From: Brassica napus
Taxonomy: Eukaryota; Streptophyta; Magnoliopsida; Brassicales; Brassicaceae
Direction of reading: 5' to 3'
Length of the DNA: 64,000 nucleotides
Assembly (NCBI RefSeq): GCF_020379485.1
Contig: NC_063450.1
Span: 47,830,681-47,894,680, forward strand
Shown: positions 1 to 12,093 of the stretch, in pieces
Numbering within the stretch: the stretch's first letter is position 1
Layout of the letters: each line of letters starts with the position of its first letter
Program-made: the position numbers and the translations under genes
Notes under the pieces: generated by a model
The model's database searches: none
What the model was told of the DNA's origin: nothing
Seen by the model: only the letters and a program-made list of their open reading frames with translations

Positions 1-3000
1 GATGATTGTCGTGTGGGTGTGGCTACGGGCTCACCAAAGTCTTCTTCTGGCCGGAAACTGATGCTGAATCATCCCGTAAGCGATCAAATTCAAGACAAGA
101 CCTTCCAAGCTCTGAAATACCTCTGAATGATGATCACCGGCTGACCTCACTGCAAAGTTGTGCTTACGTTGGATTCTGATTCATCTCCAGATGGTATTTG
201 TCTGCAGGTATTGCGCTTGTTGTCGATATTCCACCTAGTCAAAGTCCACAAGCGAATGATGATTTAGAAACCAGGTGAGATTGTAGAAGAACCTTCTTCC
301 AATACGGAGGAAGCCAATAATGTGAAGAAGGTCCAGTCAGTAGATTTGAAGGGTTCGGTTGTTATGGCCTCATCCTCGGAGAGGTCGTTTCTCTGTGGCC
401 AGTGATGTGCTTATTGCTTCTGTTGTTCTATTGGTCTACAGGATTTTCTTGGGTCTGATGGTATTGTTCTATCTGAGGTGGCCCATGGCCCTGAGAGGAG
501 CTTCGTAACGCTGTTTCAGGAGTAAGTTTGGTTGGTGATCTTGTCTTGTTGGCCTCTAGGTTCAGATTGTTCCTGCTGATGTTCATAGTCCTAAAGCCCA
601 GATCCTAGTGTTGCTGCTTCGGATTTGGATTCGGATTCAGACACTAACCGACCTCCTAATCCTGACTTTGATGAGCAGAGCAGATTGAAAAACCCTTCAC
701 CCACCCTGGTTCGTGGTAGGAGGAGTGGCCGCAGGGTCACTAAACACTAAATCCAACATTAATAATGTTTTTTGCGTGGAATGTAAGAAGGCTTAACAAC
801 GATAGACGCCACCTATGACTAAGGGCTGGATTAATATCCATAAACCTTGTTCAGAGCTTTTTTGGAAACTCACATTTTGGAGATTAATAAAGATCGTATA
901 GTACATGCTATTCCCCGGGGGTAGAAGTTTTTTGGAAATTTTGCAGAGCACAATTAGGCAGAATTGTCATTGTTTGGGATCCTCGGATTACTGTTTTTAT
1001 TTATCAGGCTTCAGCTCAATCAGTTACTTGTGGTATTCATGTTCCAGCAGAAAATCTGAATATTACTGTATCTTTTGTCTACGGTTTTAATTTACTGGAG
1101 GATCGGGTTTCTCTTTGGACGGAGTTAGTCGATTTGCACGCCACAACGCCGCCGTTTTTCTCGTTGTCCTTGGGCAGTGCTCGGGACTTCAATCAGATCC
1201 TGAGATCAGAGCATCATTCCACCATCTCTCGGCTAGAGTGGATATTTCGGGTATTGAGGATACAAATCTATCTCTTCAGGAGGCAGAATTGTTTGAGGCA
1301 CAAGCCAAGGGTCTCCCTTTCACATGGCGAAACAATCAGGACAATAACCCCATATCTACTAAGATTGATCATGCGTTTATTAACCACCTGTGGGCTTCTT
1401 CTTTTCCAGATTCTTACGCTGATTTCTTGGATCCAGATCAATCTGATCACGCCCCTTGTTTATTTCGGCTCCCGTCTCATACTCGTCGAGTGTGTAAACC
1501 GTTTAAATTTTTCCACCATTCACTGACCATCCTGAGTACTCGGAGTTAGTTAATGAAGGTTGGCAGTTTGATCACATTGTGGGGACTAATCAGTTCAAGC
1601 TGGTCCGTTCTTTAAAATTGCTTAAGGGGGTCTTGTGATGTTTAAATAAGCGTCATTATAATGGTATCTCTCGTCGTCAGGTGAAGGAGCAGTCTGCAGT
1701 GGTAGACAATCTCCAACGTTCTCTCCTCACTGCTTCACTCTTCAGATCAGGAAACTGCAAGGGAGGAGCATGTTCAGCGGCTCAGCTCAATATCCTTCTT
1801 AATGCGGAACATAGATTTTATAGACAACGATCGAGAGTGAGATGGGCGGACGTTCGTGAACGTAATACAACATTTTAACCATCATACCGTTTCTCAGCAT
1901 GCCACTAGGAATCATATTCATTTCTTGAGGATCAGGACGACAGGTTTATTGCGACTACGGAAGTCTAAGGAGCATTCAGCTGCTTACTTTCAGAATATAT
2001 AGGAACCACCGATATGCCAGTCTTTGGCCTTTCTCTCGGATATTCAGGATCTTCTTCCCTTCCGGTGTTCTGATTTGGAAGGAAAACGCTTATCTCTGCA
2101 GAAATGTTCTCGAGTGCAAAAATCAAGAGAACCATTTTCTCCTATGCCGCTAAACAAGAGCCCAGGACCTGATGGTTATTCTGTGGATTCATTAGAGCGT
2201 CTTGGGACACTGTGGGGAGAGTGATGTAGTTGCTGCAGTGGGTGAATTCTTCAGGAATGGGAAATTGCTCTAAGACTTGAACACAACATCCATCGCTTTG
2301 ATTCCTAAAAAACCAGAAGTGTGCTCCCTTGGTGACTATAGGCCTATCAGTTGCTGCAATGTGGTTTACAAGGTTATCTCTAAGATAATTGCTAATAGGC
2401 TGAAACCGATCCTAAGAAATGTGTTAGCCCAACCAAGCAGCTTTCTTGAAGGGTTGAGCTTAGGTGAAAACGTTCTGCTAGCCTTGGAATTGATCAGAGA
2501 CATAACAAAATGCTTGTTTAAAGAGTGGCATGCTGAAAGTGGATATTCGAAAGGCTTTTGATACCGTTTGTTGGGACTTCATCATTAAGCTCTCCAAGCT
2601 CAAGGTTTTTCCGCAGATGTTTACTACTTGGGTTAGAGATTATCTCCTCCCCGAGGTTTTCAGTCGCTATAAATGGAGAGCTGGCTGGGTTTTTCCAAGG
2701 AAAGAAAGGGTTAAGGCAAGGTGACTCTATCTCTCCTACCTGTTTATAATGGTTATGGAAGTCCTTTCTAGGTTATGGACAGAGCTGAGCTACATAACTC
2801 CTTTCGGCTGCATCCATTATGTTCCACTCCCCGTCTTACTCACTTGCTTTTTGGCGGATGATTTATTGGTTTTTTCTGATGGCTCTCTCGGACTTCTATC
2901 AATGGTATTAAATCAGTTATGGCTACCTTCAAATCTTGGTCTGGTTTGTATATGAATAATGCTAAGTCTGAGATCTTTTTGGAGGATATCCTGATATTCA

Positions 3001-4539
3001 AGCATCGGTCATGGCTGATTTATCGGGTTTCGGAGAGAGACCTTTCCAACGAGGTATTTGGGCTTCCGTTAGACCAAAAAAGATTACAGGCTACTCTCCA
3101 ACCTTTTCTAGAGAGAATCACTTCTAAGCTTCATTCATGGACTGTTAAATGTTTCTCCTTTGCGGGGAAAGTGAAGCTCATATACTCTGTCATCTATGGT
3201 ATGGGAACTTTTGGAGTTCGTATTCGTCCTCCCTAAGCGGTTCTATGCAAAGGTGGATTCCATGTGTGCATCGTTCCTTTGGAAGAATAGGGTTTCTTCC
3301 TCTGTTGGAGCCCGATTTTCTTGGGCTGATCTATGTAGGCCGAAAACGGAGGGTGGTCTTGGCCTCAGCGGCTTGAAGATTATGACTTGGTGTAGACTGA
3401 AGAGACTATGGAACGTCTTCTCTAACTCCGGATCTTTATGGGTTGCGTGGCTGTCCCATAACCGGTTTCGTGATCAAAATATTGGCTTGTGCGAGACTCT
3501 CAACGTTTTTCTCCTACAATACGTGGTAAATGTTGCAGCTCAAGAATCTCATACCCCAGTTTCTTAGATGTACTGTGGGTGATGGTCAATATGCATCCTT
3601 CCTGGTATGATTACTGGACAGAATTGGGTCCTTTAAGCATTATGTTTGGCTCATCAGGTACCCGTCAACTCCAGATTCCTATCTCTGCTTCTGTATCTGA
3701 GGCAGTGGTAAATGGTAACTGGTTCATTCCATCAGCCCGTTCAGAAGAAGCGGTCACGTTATAGGTTGTCTTGTCAACCACTAGTGTCTCTTCTCCTTCA
3801 AATGGTTCTGATACCTACCGCTGAGGGGGTCCATCCGGTGGTTTTACTTCTGAGTTTTCAACTCGTGTTACTTGGGACAGTTGCGAGTTACTTCTCCAAC
3901 TGTTCTTGGTTTGAAGTGGTGTGGTTCAAGGAGGAAATTCCTCGTTTTCCTTTATTACATGGCTGTCTATGTTGGCTAGATTACCAACAGAGATCGATTA
4001 TTGTCTTGGGGTTTACAAGTGCTGAATTCTTGTGTTCTTTGTGCTGATGGTCTTGAATCCCACAACATCTGTTCTTTGACTGTCCGTTCGCGGTTCAGAT
4101 ATGGAACAAGTTCTGTGGGCGTTTTATCTCATTAAACCTCCTGCTCATCTCCAAGCATCAGTCTTATGTCCTCACAGTTTCAAGATCCTTATTCCTCTCA
4201 GGTTAAAGTGATTTTCAAGCTGATTTTGCAGGTGATAATCTACGGTTTTGTGGCGGGAGCGTAATGCTCATATCTTTTAGAAATGGTCTCTTCCTCCTCC
4301 GGCCTTTTCAAGTTGGTTGATCGTTCTCTGCGTGTGACATGCTACTCTCTTTTCCCCGGGACCCCTCTCAGGCACATTCGTTGCTCGAGTTGTACTTTTG
4401 GTTTGTTGATCCTTTTAGTTAACTTCGTTGTATGATCTTTATTTCTCTCTTTTATTTCTGCTCCTTGTAATAGTTACTTTGCAACATTGTAAAAACTCAA
4501 AAAATGGTATGAATTTTAACATTTGCACCCAAAAAAAAA
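1..4539 (+). pseudogene. Decayed L1-type LINE retrotransposon (endonuclease, reverse transcriptase, zinc-binding end)
   Basis: Plant L1-like non-LTR retrotransposon, broken by many stops and frameshifts. About 765 begins an APE-type endonuclease start (FAWNVRRLNN), continuing in pieces to about 1530. Reverse transcriptase blocks follow: GDYRPISCCNVVYKVISKII near 2330-2400, DIRKAFDTVCWDFI near 2540, LRQGDSISP near 2710 and the catalytic FLADDLLVFSDG near 2850. A zf-RVT-like segment with spaced Cys/His (NSCVLC, ESHN, FDCPF) lies near 3950-4100. A short A tract at 4531-4539 is the likely 3' end. The 5' end lies left of the window or is lost. No reading frame can make an active protein. Domain order is clear; the exact ends are approximate. 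Confidence 0.9.
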
Positions 4540-4756
4540 TAACTTGCGTTATAAAGTTGCAGGAAAAAAAATAGGGAAGAAGACGAAACCGAAATACCAA
4601 TTCTAACCCTTCATTTAAAGAAAAACGTAAAATATATAAAAGGGCTCTACCCTGACATCATCAACCCTGGCTGCAAGTTAAATGAGAACAAAACTGACCA
4701 CTACACCACACTGTCTTTACTAAATTTTGGTATACTATATCATATATAACCAAACA

Positions 4757-4856
4757 AATCGCCGGTTAATCCGCGTGTAATCTCCGATTAATTGGTTAGG
4801 CGCTAGTCCTATCCGACCGCACGCGTTACGTCTAGCGTAGTTTCGAACATGGGTAG
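4757..4856. repeat. Dispersed repeat, copy 1
   Basis: A GC-richer patch in AT-rich DNA. The 25 bases 4830-4854 (containing TAGCGTAGTTTCGAACATGG) reappear as an exact reverse complement at 25028-25052, with weaker similarity further out. The GTTCGAAAC core resembles a tRNA B box, so SINE ancestry is possible but unproven. The rest of 4540-5740 shows no gene: it is AT-rich, and an open frame of 90 codons at 5097-5369 (minus) has no recognisable content. Confidence 0.5.
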
Positions 4857-5810
4857 GAAATAAATAAACCCACGGTATGATTTTGTGTAGGCATAAATAT
4901 TTGGCCTCTCTTTTTTTGTCTCCTCCGCAAAAAAAAAAAACTCGAATGAGAGAAAATTTAGTGACTAGGAAATGTTTAAAAAAAATTAAAATTTATTAAT
5001 TGCCCAATAAAAAAGATCTGAAACAGTACCCAACTCAACTCTGGTGTACAGGAGAAACGTCGGGAAAAATCAACGAACGACAACCCAAACACTAATCTAG
5101 AGAAGCGGAGAAATCGGACAACCCAAAAGCTTTTGGCTCTCAAAACATCGCTTCAGCAACTTCCAAACTAGACTCAGACTATAGTTTTCATAATATTTTA
5201 GATATATAAAACTTATGATTATTTGCCTCCGTATATACCGATATAAATATACAGTGAATATGTAATTTGTAGATTTTAATCGGTTTGGTAGATATTTAGG
5301 GTGTGATTGGTAAAATGTTGGAGTAATAAAATTAAGAAATACAAAGTAATTGAGAGGAAAGGAATACAAAGTTAGTGGTATATGAAGTAAACAAAAGTAC
5401 TCAATTTAATATAATTATATATTTATGCATTATTCCAGTTTCTCTTCTAAAAGAAGAGAGAAAATATTACCAACATTTAGGAAGAGATAAAATAGTAATT
5501 ATTATTTCCAGCGAGAACCGGAGTAAAATTCTTTTCTTTTTTTTCACCTGACTGATAAAAAATAGAGGAAGTAGAGTAATTACAATTTTTTATCCCACAG
5601 TTTACTCTATAAGCCTATTCAGTCAGAACCTTAATTGTCAAAAGATATTTGTACCGGATTTAGGATAGCAAAGAAAAAACCATTTAATAATTGGGGAATA
5701 CTCAGTAATACGTTAATTAGTTATATATGCAGTAGCTAGGGGATATCCAATCCGAACCAAAATATGAACGAAATAGCAAAATATCTGAACAGGTATTGAA
5801 TTAGAATATA

Positions 5811-6028
5811 CTCTCTCTGTTTCATTATAAGTGTCGTTTTAGGTTTCGGCACACCGAATTAAGAAAACAATTAATTTTGTACATTTCCTATAAAAAAACA
5901 CTATTACATATATACCTAACCATATTTCAACCAATAGAAAAATAAATTTTTGCATTAAAATAGAAACGACACTTATTTTGTAACGAAAATTTTTTCTAAA
6001 AACGACACTTTATATGAAACGGAGGGAG
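5811..6028. mobile_element. Stowaway (Tc1/mariner) MITE
   Basis: A 218-bp element with the classic Stowaway ends: left CTCTCTCTGTTTCATTATAA, right end reading TATATGAAACGGAGGGAG, flanked on both sides by TA, the duplicated target. Subterminal GTGTCGTTTTAG and AAAACGACACTT are also inverted copies. It is non-coding and non-autonomous. Confidence 0.9.
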
Positions 6029-6185
6029 TATTAGATTCCAAACCCGAACAGGTAATATCCGAATCCGAATGGATATCCGAAGATATATATAATACTTAAC
6101 CATATATTTCTAGTTTACTTTTCAAATTTTATTCAGAATATTTATATTAATGCTACAAATAGCTCAAATCAATAATATACATATA

Positions 6186-7586
6186 CTAGGTTTGTGTCCT
6201 CGCACATGCGGGTATAATAATACTTATTATTTTATGTCTTATTAATCTAAAAATTGGCATTACAAAAACTCTAATTGGTGAACATGTTGAAGGAAAAAAA
6301 TATGGTGAATTCTTTGTTCCTCAAAATTTATACTAGTTATGTTGAAATTTTAAGTCAATTATTGAAAGGTAGATCCCACTTTTTTCTTCTAAATTTCTCA
6401 CTGAGGAATGAATAATAAGAAAAAAATTTCCTATGTAATTTTGATAAGGAACAAATCGAACAAAAATCATATTTTTTTTATTTTTTCAGTTCCTCAAATA
6501 AAATTTTATTTTTTATTTTGTTCATTTTTTTCCATTCTTCTAGTGGTCACCAACTGAATCTATAATGTTTCATCACAGATTAAACTTAAACTTGTTTAAG
6601 TTAAATCAAAAAAAAAAAATTAAACTAAGTAACAAGTTAAGTTATTATTTATGATTTAAATAGTTAAATCAACATCAAATTATTTATATATGTCAAAAAA
6701 CGTTCATCAACTATGTACTTATTATTGTGTTAAAAATTTTAAAACACTCATATATTAGAAAATATCTTTATATAGATATTTTTGTTTGACTAATCTTTAT
6801 TTATAAACTGTTTTAATCTTAATTTTTTAACTTTATAATAAAAATATTTTTTTTTCAGATAACAACACAATATATATAAAAATTCTTTTAATTTTTAAAT
6901 ATATTTTCACAATTTTATTATATTAGTTTATAATAAATTATTTAATATAACATAATATATATAAAAATTCTTTTAATTTTTAAATATATTTCACAATTTT
7001 AATTATATTAGTTTAGAATAAATTATTTAATATAACATATAAATCTAATTATTAAAATAGTGTGTTTATTATATATAAAATTCATTACGGGTTTTGTGAA
7101 AATTAATAAATACTCCGTTAAAACCTAATAATAAATGATGACTTATCAAAAAGCTTAAAACCTAATAAATATGACAAATAAGAAAATAAAGAATTTTAAT
7201 ATAACATTAGATTTTAAATATTATTAAATCAAATTCTTTTATAATTATTTAGAAAATTCATTACGGATATTTTAAATTAATAAATTAGTGATTCAGCTAA
7301 AAATTATTAATAAATCAATGTTACTAAAACCTAATAAAAACATGACAAATAAGCAAAATTGACTAAAATCATGGAAAACATGACAAATAGCAAAATCAAA
7401 ATAATTATATATATATTATATCTTTTATAGTTATATTATTTAAATTAATAAATTATGGACTCAACTAAAAACTATTAATAAATTAATGACTCAGCTTAAC
7501 CTAATTAAAACATGACAAATAGCAAAATTACCTAAATCATAGAATTCATACAAATAAGCTAATCACTTCATAACTAATAGTATAGA
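6186..7586 (-). mobile_element. Non-autonomous Helitron (H1)
   Basis: Read on the minus strand it begins TCTATACTATTAGTTATGAA at 7586 and ends in CTAG at 6189-6186, between host A and T as expected for Helitron insertion. A short CG-rich hairpin (6198-6212) lies just inside the 3' terminus. The 1.4-kb body is AT-rich, has short internal repeats (CATGACAAATAGC words near 7340-7520) and no coding content. The terminal hairpin has decayed by changes at CG sites. Confidence 0.75.
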
Positions 7587-8046
7587 TTATGGACTAATTA
7601 TTTGCCATTCACTTAAAATACATGCCAAGCTCTTGTTTTCTACATTAACAAATTTGCATCCACCAAAATTTTAAAATAACAATTAAGTTAGTTTCTTTCT
7701 ATTTTTTAAATTATATTTTCATACCTATAAATAGATTAATCTATTAAAATTAGAAACTAGTTAGTTAAAAGTATATATGTTAATACAAAAAAATTAAACA
7801 ATGAAGAATTTATTTTTTTCTTTTTCAAAATCTAAAATATCCGAACCCGACCGGAAATGTAAAAATACCTGAACGAGTTCCAGACCTCTATACCAAAATT
7901 TTGATAATCCGAAATAGCCATTCCGAACCTGAACGGGTATTCGAACCAACGAAAATTTTGTTACAATTCGAAAAAACGAAATTGTTAGTTTTTTCTCGTG
8001 TGGCGGCAGTGTAGCAGAGTAGTTGTTGCCACTTGAAAGATACTTA

Positions 8047-8255
8047 GAACATGATTAATGGGGGATTCCTAGGGTGTGTTCTTAACGGAATATAAGAAAC
8101 TGTTTCTTAACTTTTAACGAAAAAAAACTAAGAACCGAACCGCTCCTAAATATTTAAAGTTAAGAGTCGGTTCTTAGTTTTTTTATCTAAAAGTTAAGAG
8201 ACAGTTTCTTATATTTCGCTAAAAACGCTGTCCCAGTAACCCATTAATCACGCTC
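8047..8255. mobile_element. Tourist-like (PIF/Harbinger) fold-back MITE
   Basis: A 209-bp element flanked by TTA on both sides (8044-8046 and 8256-8258). Termini GAACATGATTAATGG and CCATTAATCACGCTC are inverted copies. Almost the whole element folds back: TTCTTAACGGAATATAAGAA near the left pairs with TTCTTATATTTCGCTAA near the right. A related element lies at 15199-15375. Non-coding. Confidence 0.85.
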
Positions 8256-8872
8256 TTATTCTCTTGTCTTTTTTTTTTGGTCAAAATTCTCTTGACCTTT
8301 TCATTCACGCAATTTTAGGGATTTTTGGTCAACTATGCTAATTTCATTTCTCTTTTCTTTTGTTTCAAAAAAAAAGAAAACAAAGGAAAAGAAATTCAAA
8401 AATATTAAATCGAATTTCTTTTCTGTAATGTATTTTCTCTAGTCCCTGGCCACTTCGTTAATAGCTAACATCAAACAATCAAACAATCAATTATGACGAC
8501 TGAAGACTTGCTTCATCATAATATAAAAAATTAATTGAAGGTTTGTTTTGTAACTTTATGCTATGTTTGATTTCTTTAACTGCGTATATAATTATGGAAT
8601 ATATATGAGTTTTCACATATTAGTTGATATTTATAAATGAGATTGACTACAAAAAAGTTCTTTTTTTCTTTATTAACAAAAACTAGGGTCTTTGCCCGGG
8701 CTACGCCCGGGTAAATTTCTTCTTATAATTATTAATTAATTTTAGCTTGGTTTTTTTCTTATAAAACCTATATATATATATATATATTATTTCAAAATTG
8801 ACTACCAAAAATTAGTAATAATACGCAAATTAATTTATTATGTTGTCCAACGAATTTGAAATGAATAAACTC

Positions 8873-9149
8873 AGCGGTTGATTGGTAATAGTGGTAAATG
8901 TTTTAGACATCTACTTTTTCTAACAAATTTTTTTTTTAAAAAAAACAATCATATTTAGATTTTAAATTAAAGATACAATTATAGAGTTAAAAAAAAAACA
9001 TAATATATTAGTTTTCAAAATCAACTTTTCTAAAGATTTTATTTAGTGCTTTCAAAATAAATATATAACAACAGTTAAACCGAAGCAAACAATTCACAGC
9101 TTATTTTCTAAAGTAAAAACAAAACCAAACTACATAACAACCAATCCGC
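8873..9149. mobile_element. Possible small inverted-repeat element inside Helitron H2
   Basis: AGCGGTTGATTGGTAATAGT at the left resembles the reverse complement of the right end (ACATAACAACCAATCCGCT). The termini are imperfect and no convincing target duplication is visible, so family and ends are uncertain. Non-coding. Confidence 0.35.
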
Positions 9150-9295
9150 TCACTCTAAAATACAATTTTTAAAGTACCACTTTTCATGTTTACGTTAACC
9201 AATTTTACCCTCATTTTAATGAAAGGTAAAAGACATTATAACAATTGATTAACTTTGACAAAAAAAAACATAAGGTTAACTAATTTAAACTTAAA

Positions 9296-10050
9296 ACATT
9301 AACTCTAAACCCTAAATCATAAACTCTAAACCCCAAACCATAAACATCAACTCTAAACCCTAAACCCCGAAACATCAACAATAAACTCTAAACCTTAAAC
9401 CCTAAACCCTAAACCCTAAACCCAAACCTTCAAACCTAAACCCGAAAATATCAACTCTAACCCTAAACATAAACCCTAAACCCTAATCTAAAACTTAAAA
9501 CATCAACTCTAAACCCTAAACATGAAACATCACTCTAAACCCTAAACCCTAAACTCTAAACCTTCAAATCTAAACCCCTAAAACATCAACTCTAAACCCT
9601 AATGTAAACCCAAAACCCGATATTTTTCTGAAATTCGAACCCTAAACCCTAAACCCCTAAACCCCTAAACCTTCAAATTTAAACCCTAAAACATCAACTC
9701 TAAACCTAAACATAACCCTAAAACCTAAACCTTAAACCTTCAAATGTAAACCCTAAAACATCACTCTAGGGTTTTAAGGTTAGGGTTAATTTTTTAGGTT
9801 TAGGGTTTAGAGTATACTTTTTAGGGTATAGTATTGATAGTTTAGGGTTTAGTATTGATGGTTTAGGGTTTAGAGTTGAAGTTTAGGGTTTAGAGTTGAT
9901 GTTTCGGGTATAGGGTTTAGAGTTGATATTTTTAGGGTTAGGGTTTAATATTTCAAAAAAAAAAGGGTTTTGGATTGATGGTTTAGGGCTTAGCATTCAT
10001 ATTTTTTAAAAAAGATTTAGAATTGATCGTTTAGGATTTAGAGTTGAGTT
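9296..10050. repeat. Degenerate telomere-like array in inverted orientation
   Basis: From about 9296 to 9765 the strand reads variants of TAAACCCTAAACCC; from about 9766 to 10050 it switches to TTTAGGGTTTAGGG variants. Both arms also carry the longer derived word ACATCAACTCTAAACCCTAA or its complement (TTTAGAGTTGATGTTT), so the arms share a diverged composite unit. The order CCCTAAA then TTTAGGG is the reverse of what end-to-end telomere fusion would leave. Confidence 0.85.
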
Positions 10051-10698
10051 TTGAATAATTAAACCCTTCATACAAATATTTATATTGGGATATTTTGATA
10101 ATGGTTAATTTATAAAAAAAATATTTTTGTTGAATTTAAGTGATTGAAAATTAATTTAAAGTTCTCAGAAACTTATTTGTTTTTAATCTAAATATTTATT
10201 TATCTGATTATGATTTTTTCTCGATGCCACGCACCAGATTTTTATTATATATTATAAAGACATATTTGATTGTTATTTGAAATTTGAAATTTTTTTGAGC
10301 GGATCTCCAACGGATTGGGCTACGACTCCTGCTTGATGGAGAGGAGAGGAAGATAGATACGACGTAGAAAAGAGGCGGTGGTGCTAGACGATTTTTTTTT
10401 TCCCTGCGTCCGCTTGTGATGGAGGCTAGATTTTTTTTTTAAATACACCCGAAACAAAATAAAAGGATTTATAGGAATTGGCTTAAATAAGAGAACAATG
10501 TTAGATCATGTATTGTTTATGTTTTATAGTATAAAGCCCATACGTAAACACAATCGTAAACTTTAAGCACAAAAAAAATGATCTGATGGTCATAAAGCCA
10601 AACGTAAACTTTAAACCCAAAAAAAAAATTGATTAGGCGAATATTTTTGATGACGTGGCGTTCTCTGGATACAGAATAGGTTGCTTTTAGTATTGTGA

Positions 10699-12093
10699 TC
10701 TTATTTTAAATTTTATAAACCAGTGTAAGATTGAACAAGTTTTAGCAGTATAGACTTATTTTTGTAGAAGAATTATGGAAACATTACTTACTATGATTAC
10801 ATTTTTAACCAAATTTGTGACGTTTATAAAGTATGAAATAATATTTTTTTATTAACATAGGATACGCTAGACCAATGGAAATGTCTAAAGTAATTTTCAA
10901 GTAGAAATGTAATTTACGGATGGATTTTTTTTTTTTGCAGGCATTCAAATGAGATTCAAAACATGACTTCATATTTACGTAGTTACACGGATTTGGTATT
11001 GTGAATGAAGTAATGTTTTTATTATACCATTTTCTTGTTTTTTTTTTTAATTTTTAACACTTATTGGATTAGTAGTAGTAGTGCATCACTTGATAAAGTA
11101 AACTAAAGCTTGAAGTATTAGAAATCTTGCTTTCGAGCTCTAATACTTGAAGAGTGTTCACCCCTTAAACCAGTTAACAATTGATAATAAGTCAATTTTA
11201 ATTTTGTTGTCTATAAAAATATTAAAATGCTAATTTCTCTAATGATACATCGAGGCAGTGTCGAGACTTTTCTTCGAAAGACTTTGAACAAATGGTCGTC
11301 TCAATTACTTAGTGTATTCGGAGAAAAAAGAAAGAAGATTAGTGCACATGATCAAACGTTGCGTGGCTCGGAAAAGGACAGAAGAACATGCGTTATATTA
11401 CCAATAAAGTCGGTCCACTTCACTTAGTGTTTATTTGGCTCACGTCAGACTCCTTTTCTCATTTTGTACTTTATTTATTTCATTTGTTTTATTGCTTTTG
11501 GAAAAATAGTCGAAACTTGAAACACAACCACTACTCACGTTTTGCCTGAAGAATCATTTACACTAATCACTAATGCAAATTTGTTTGTCTCTGATCTTCT
11601 TGTATTCTAATGTCTAACGATGTCATTTTCTATGCATAGCAGGTTAAGTTTCCAACAGCAAAACAAAAGTAGTTAGTTGTTAATCTCATCATTAGTTTTC
11701 AATCAAATCTTTCGTGTGAGGGATTTGTTATCAAGCTCAACTATATGAAATGAAAATATTAAAGATCTTACATTAAATTCCCTCAGCTAGAAATATTGAG
11801 AAAGTGATTTTAGAAAAGAAAAATCAAAGAGAAAAGTCTCTTTATTGACAATTAATTATCTACATTCATCTCCTATTTCCCTAAACTCAAGCCTTCAATC
11901 TCGGCGCTAGGCCCCAAGCATTCGGCGACCCTATAGACACAATAAACTCTATTGATTTTCCTTATTAATAAGAACAACCAGAGTCTCAAACACATAGACT
12001 GGTCTCTTTTTCATGTTCGTTTCCTGTTTTTTGCTCCTTGATCATCTTTTTTTTGATAACTTTGATTCTTTAATTTTTTTTTCTTTATCAAGA
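10699..12093. other. Gene-free interval upstream of the DUF688 gene
   Basis: AT-rich DNA between Helitron H2 and the DUF688 start codon. The only sizeable open frame (11227-11427, plus, 66 codons) has no recognisable domain and atypical context. The last 200 bp probably include the promoter and 5' leader of the downstream gene, but no clear TATA box or regulatory motif stands out. Confidence 0.5.

Larger units (their letters stand above)
5741..7985. repeat. Old CCGAACCCGAACGGGTA-type repeat split by a Stowaway and a Helitron
   Basis: Degenerate runs of short related words (ATATCCGAACCCGA, GAACGGGTATTCGAA, AATCCGAAT) occur at about 5741-5805, 6029-6085 and 7838-7985. They look like one older repeat block into which a Stowaway MITE (5811-6028) and a Helitron (6186-7586) were inserted. 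A similar patch lies near 42450-42535. No coding content is seen. Confidence 0.5.
8683..10698 (-). mobile_element. Non-autonomous Helitron (H2) carrying a telomere-like array
   Basis: On the minus strand it starts TCACAATACTAAAAGC at 10698 and ends CTAG (8686-8683), with host A and T outside. Eight bases inside the 3' end is a perfect hairpin, CCCGGGC-TAC-GCCCGGG (8695-8711). The 5' end shares CAATACTAAAAG and a nearby GCCACGTCAT with the Helitron at 29066-33325, so the two are relatives. It contains a possible MITE (8873-9149) and an inverted telomere-like array (about 9296-10050), and no genes. Confidence 0.8.

Noticed and set aside
9296..10050. Telomere fusion or chromosome-end scar
   Set aside because: A fusion would read TTTAGGG then CCCTAAA on this strand; here the order is opposite, repeats are degenerate and lie inside Helitron boundaries.
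11227..11427. 66-codon plus frame upstream of the DUF688 gene
   Set aside because: No recognisable motif, no conserved context and short enough to be chance.
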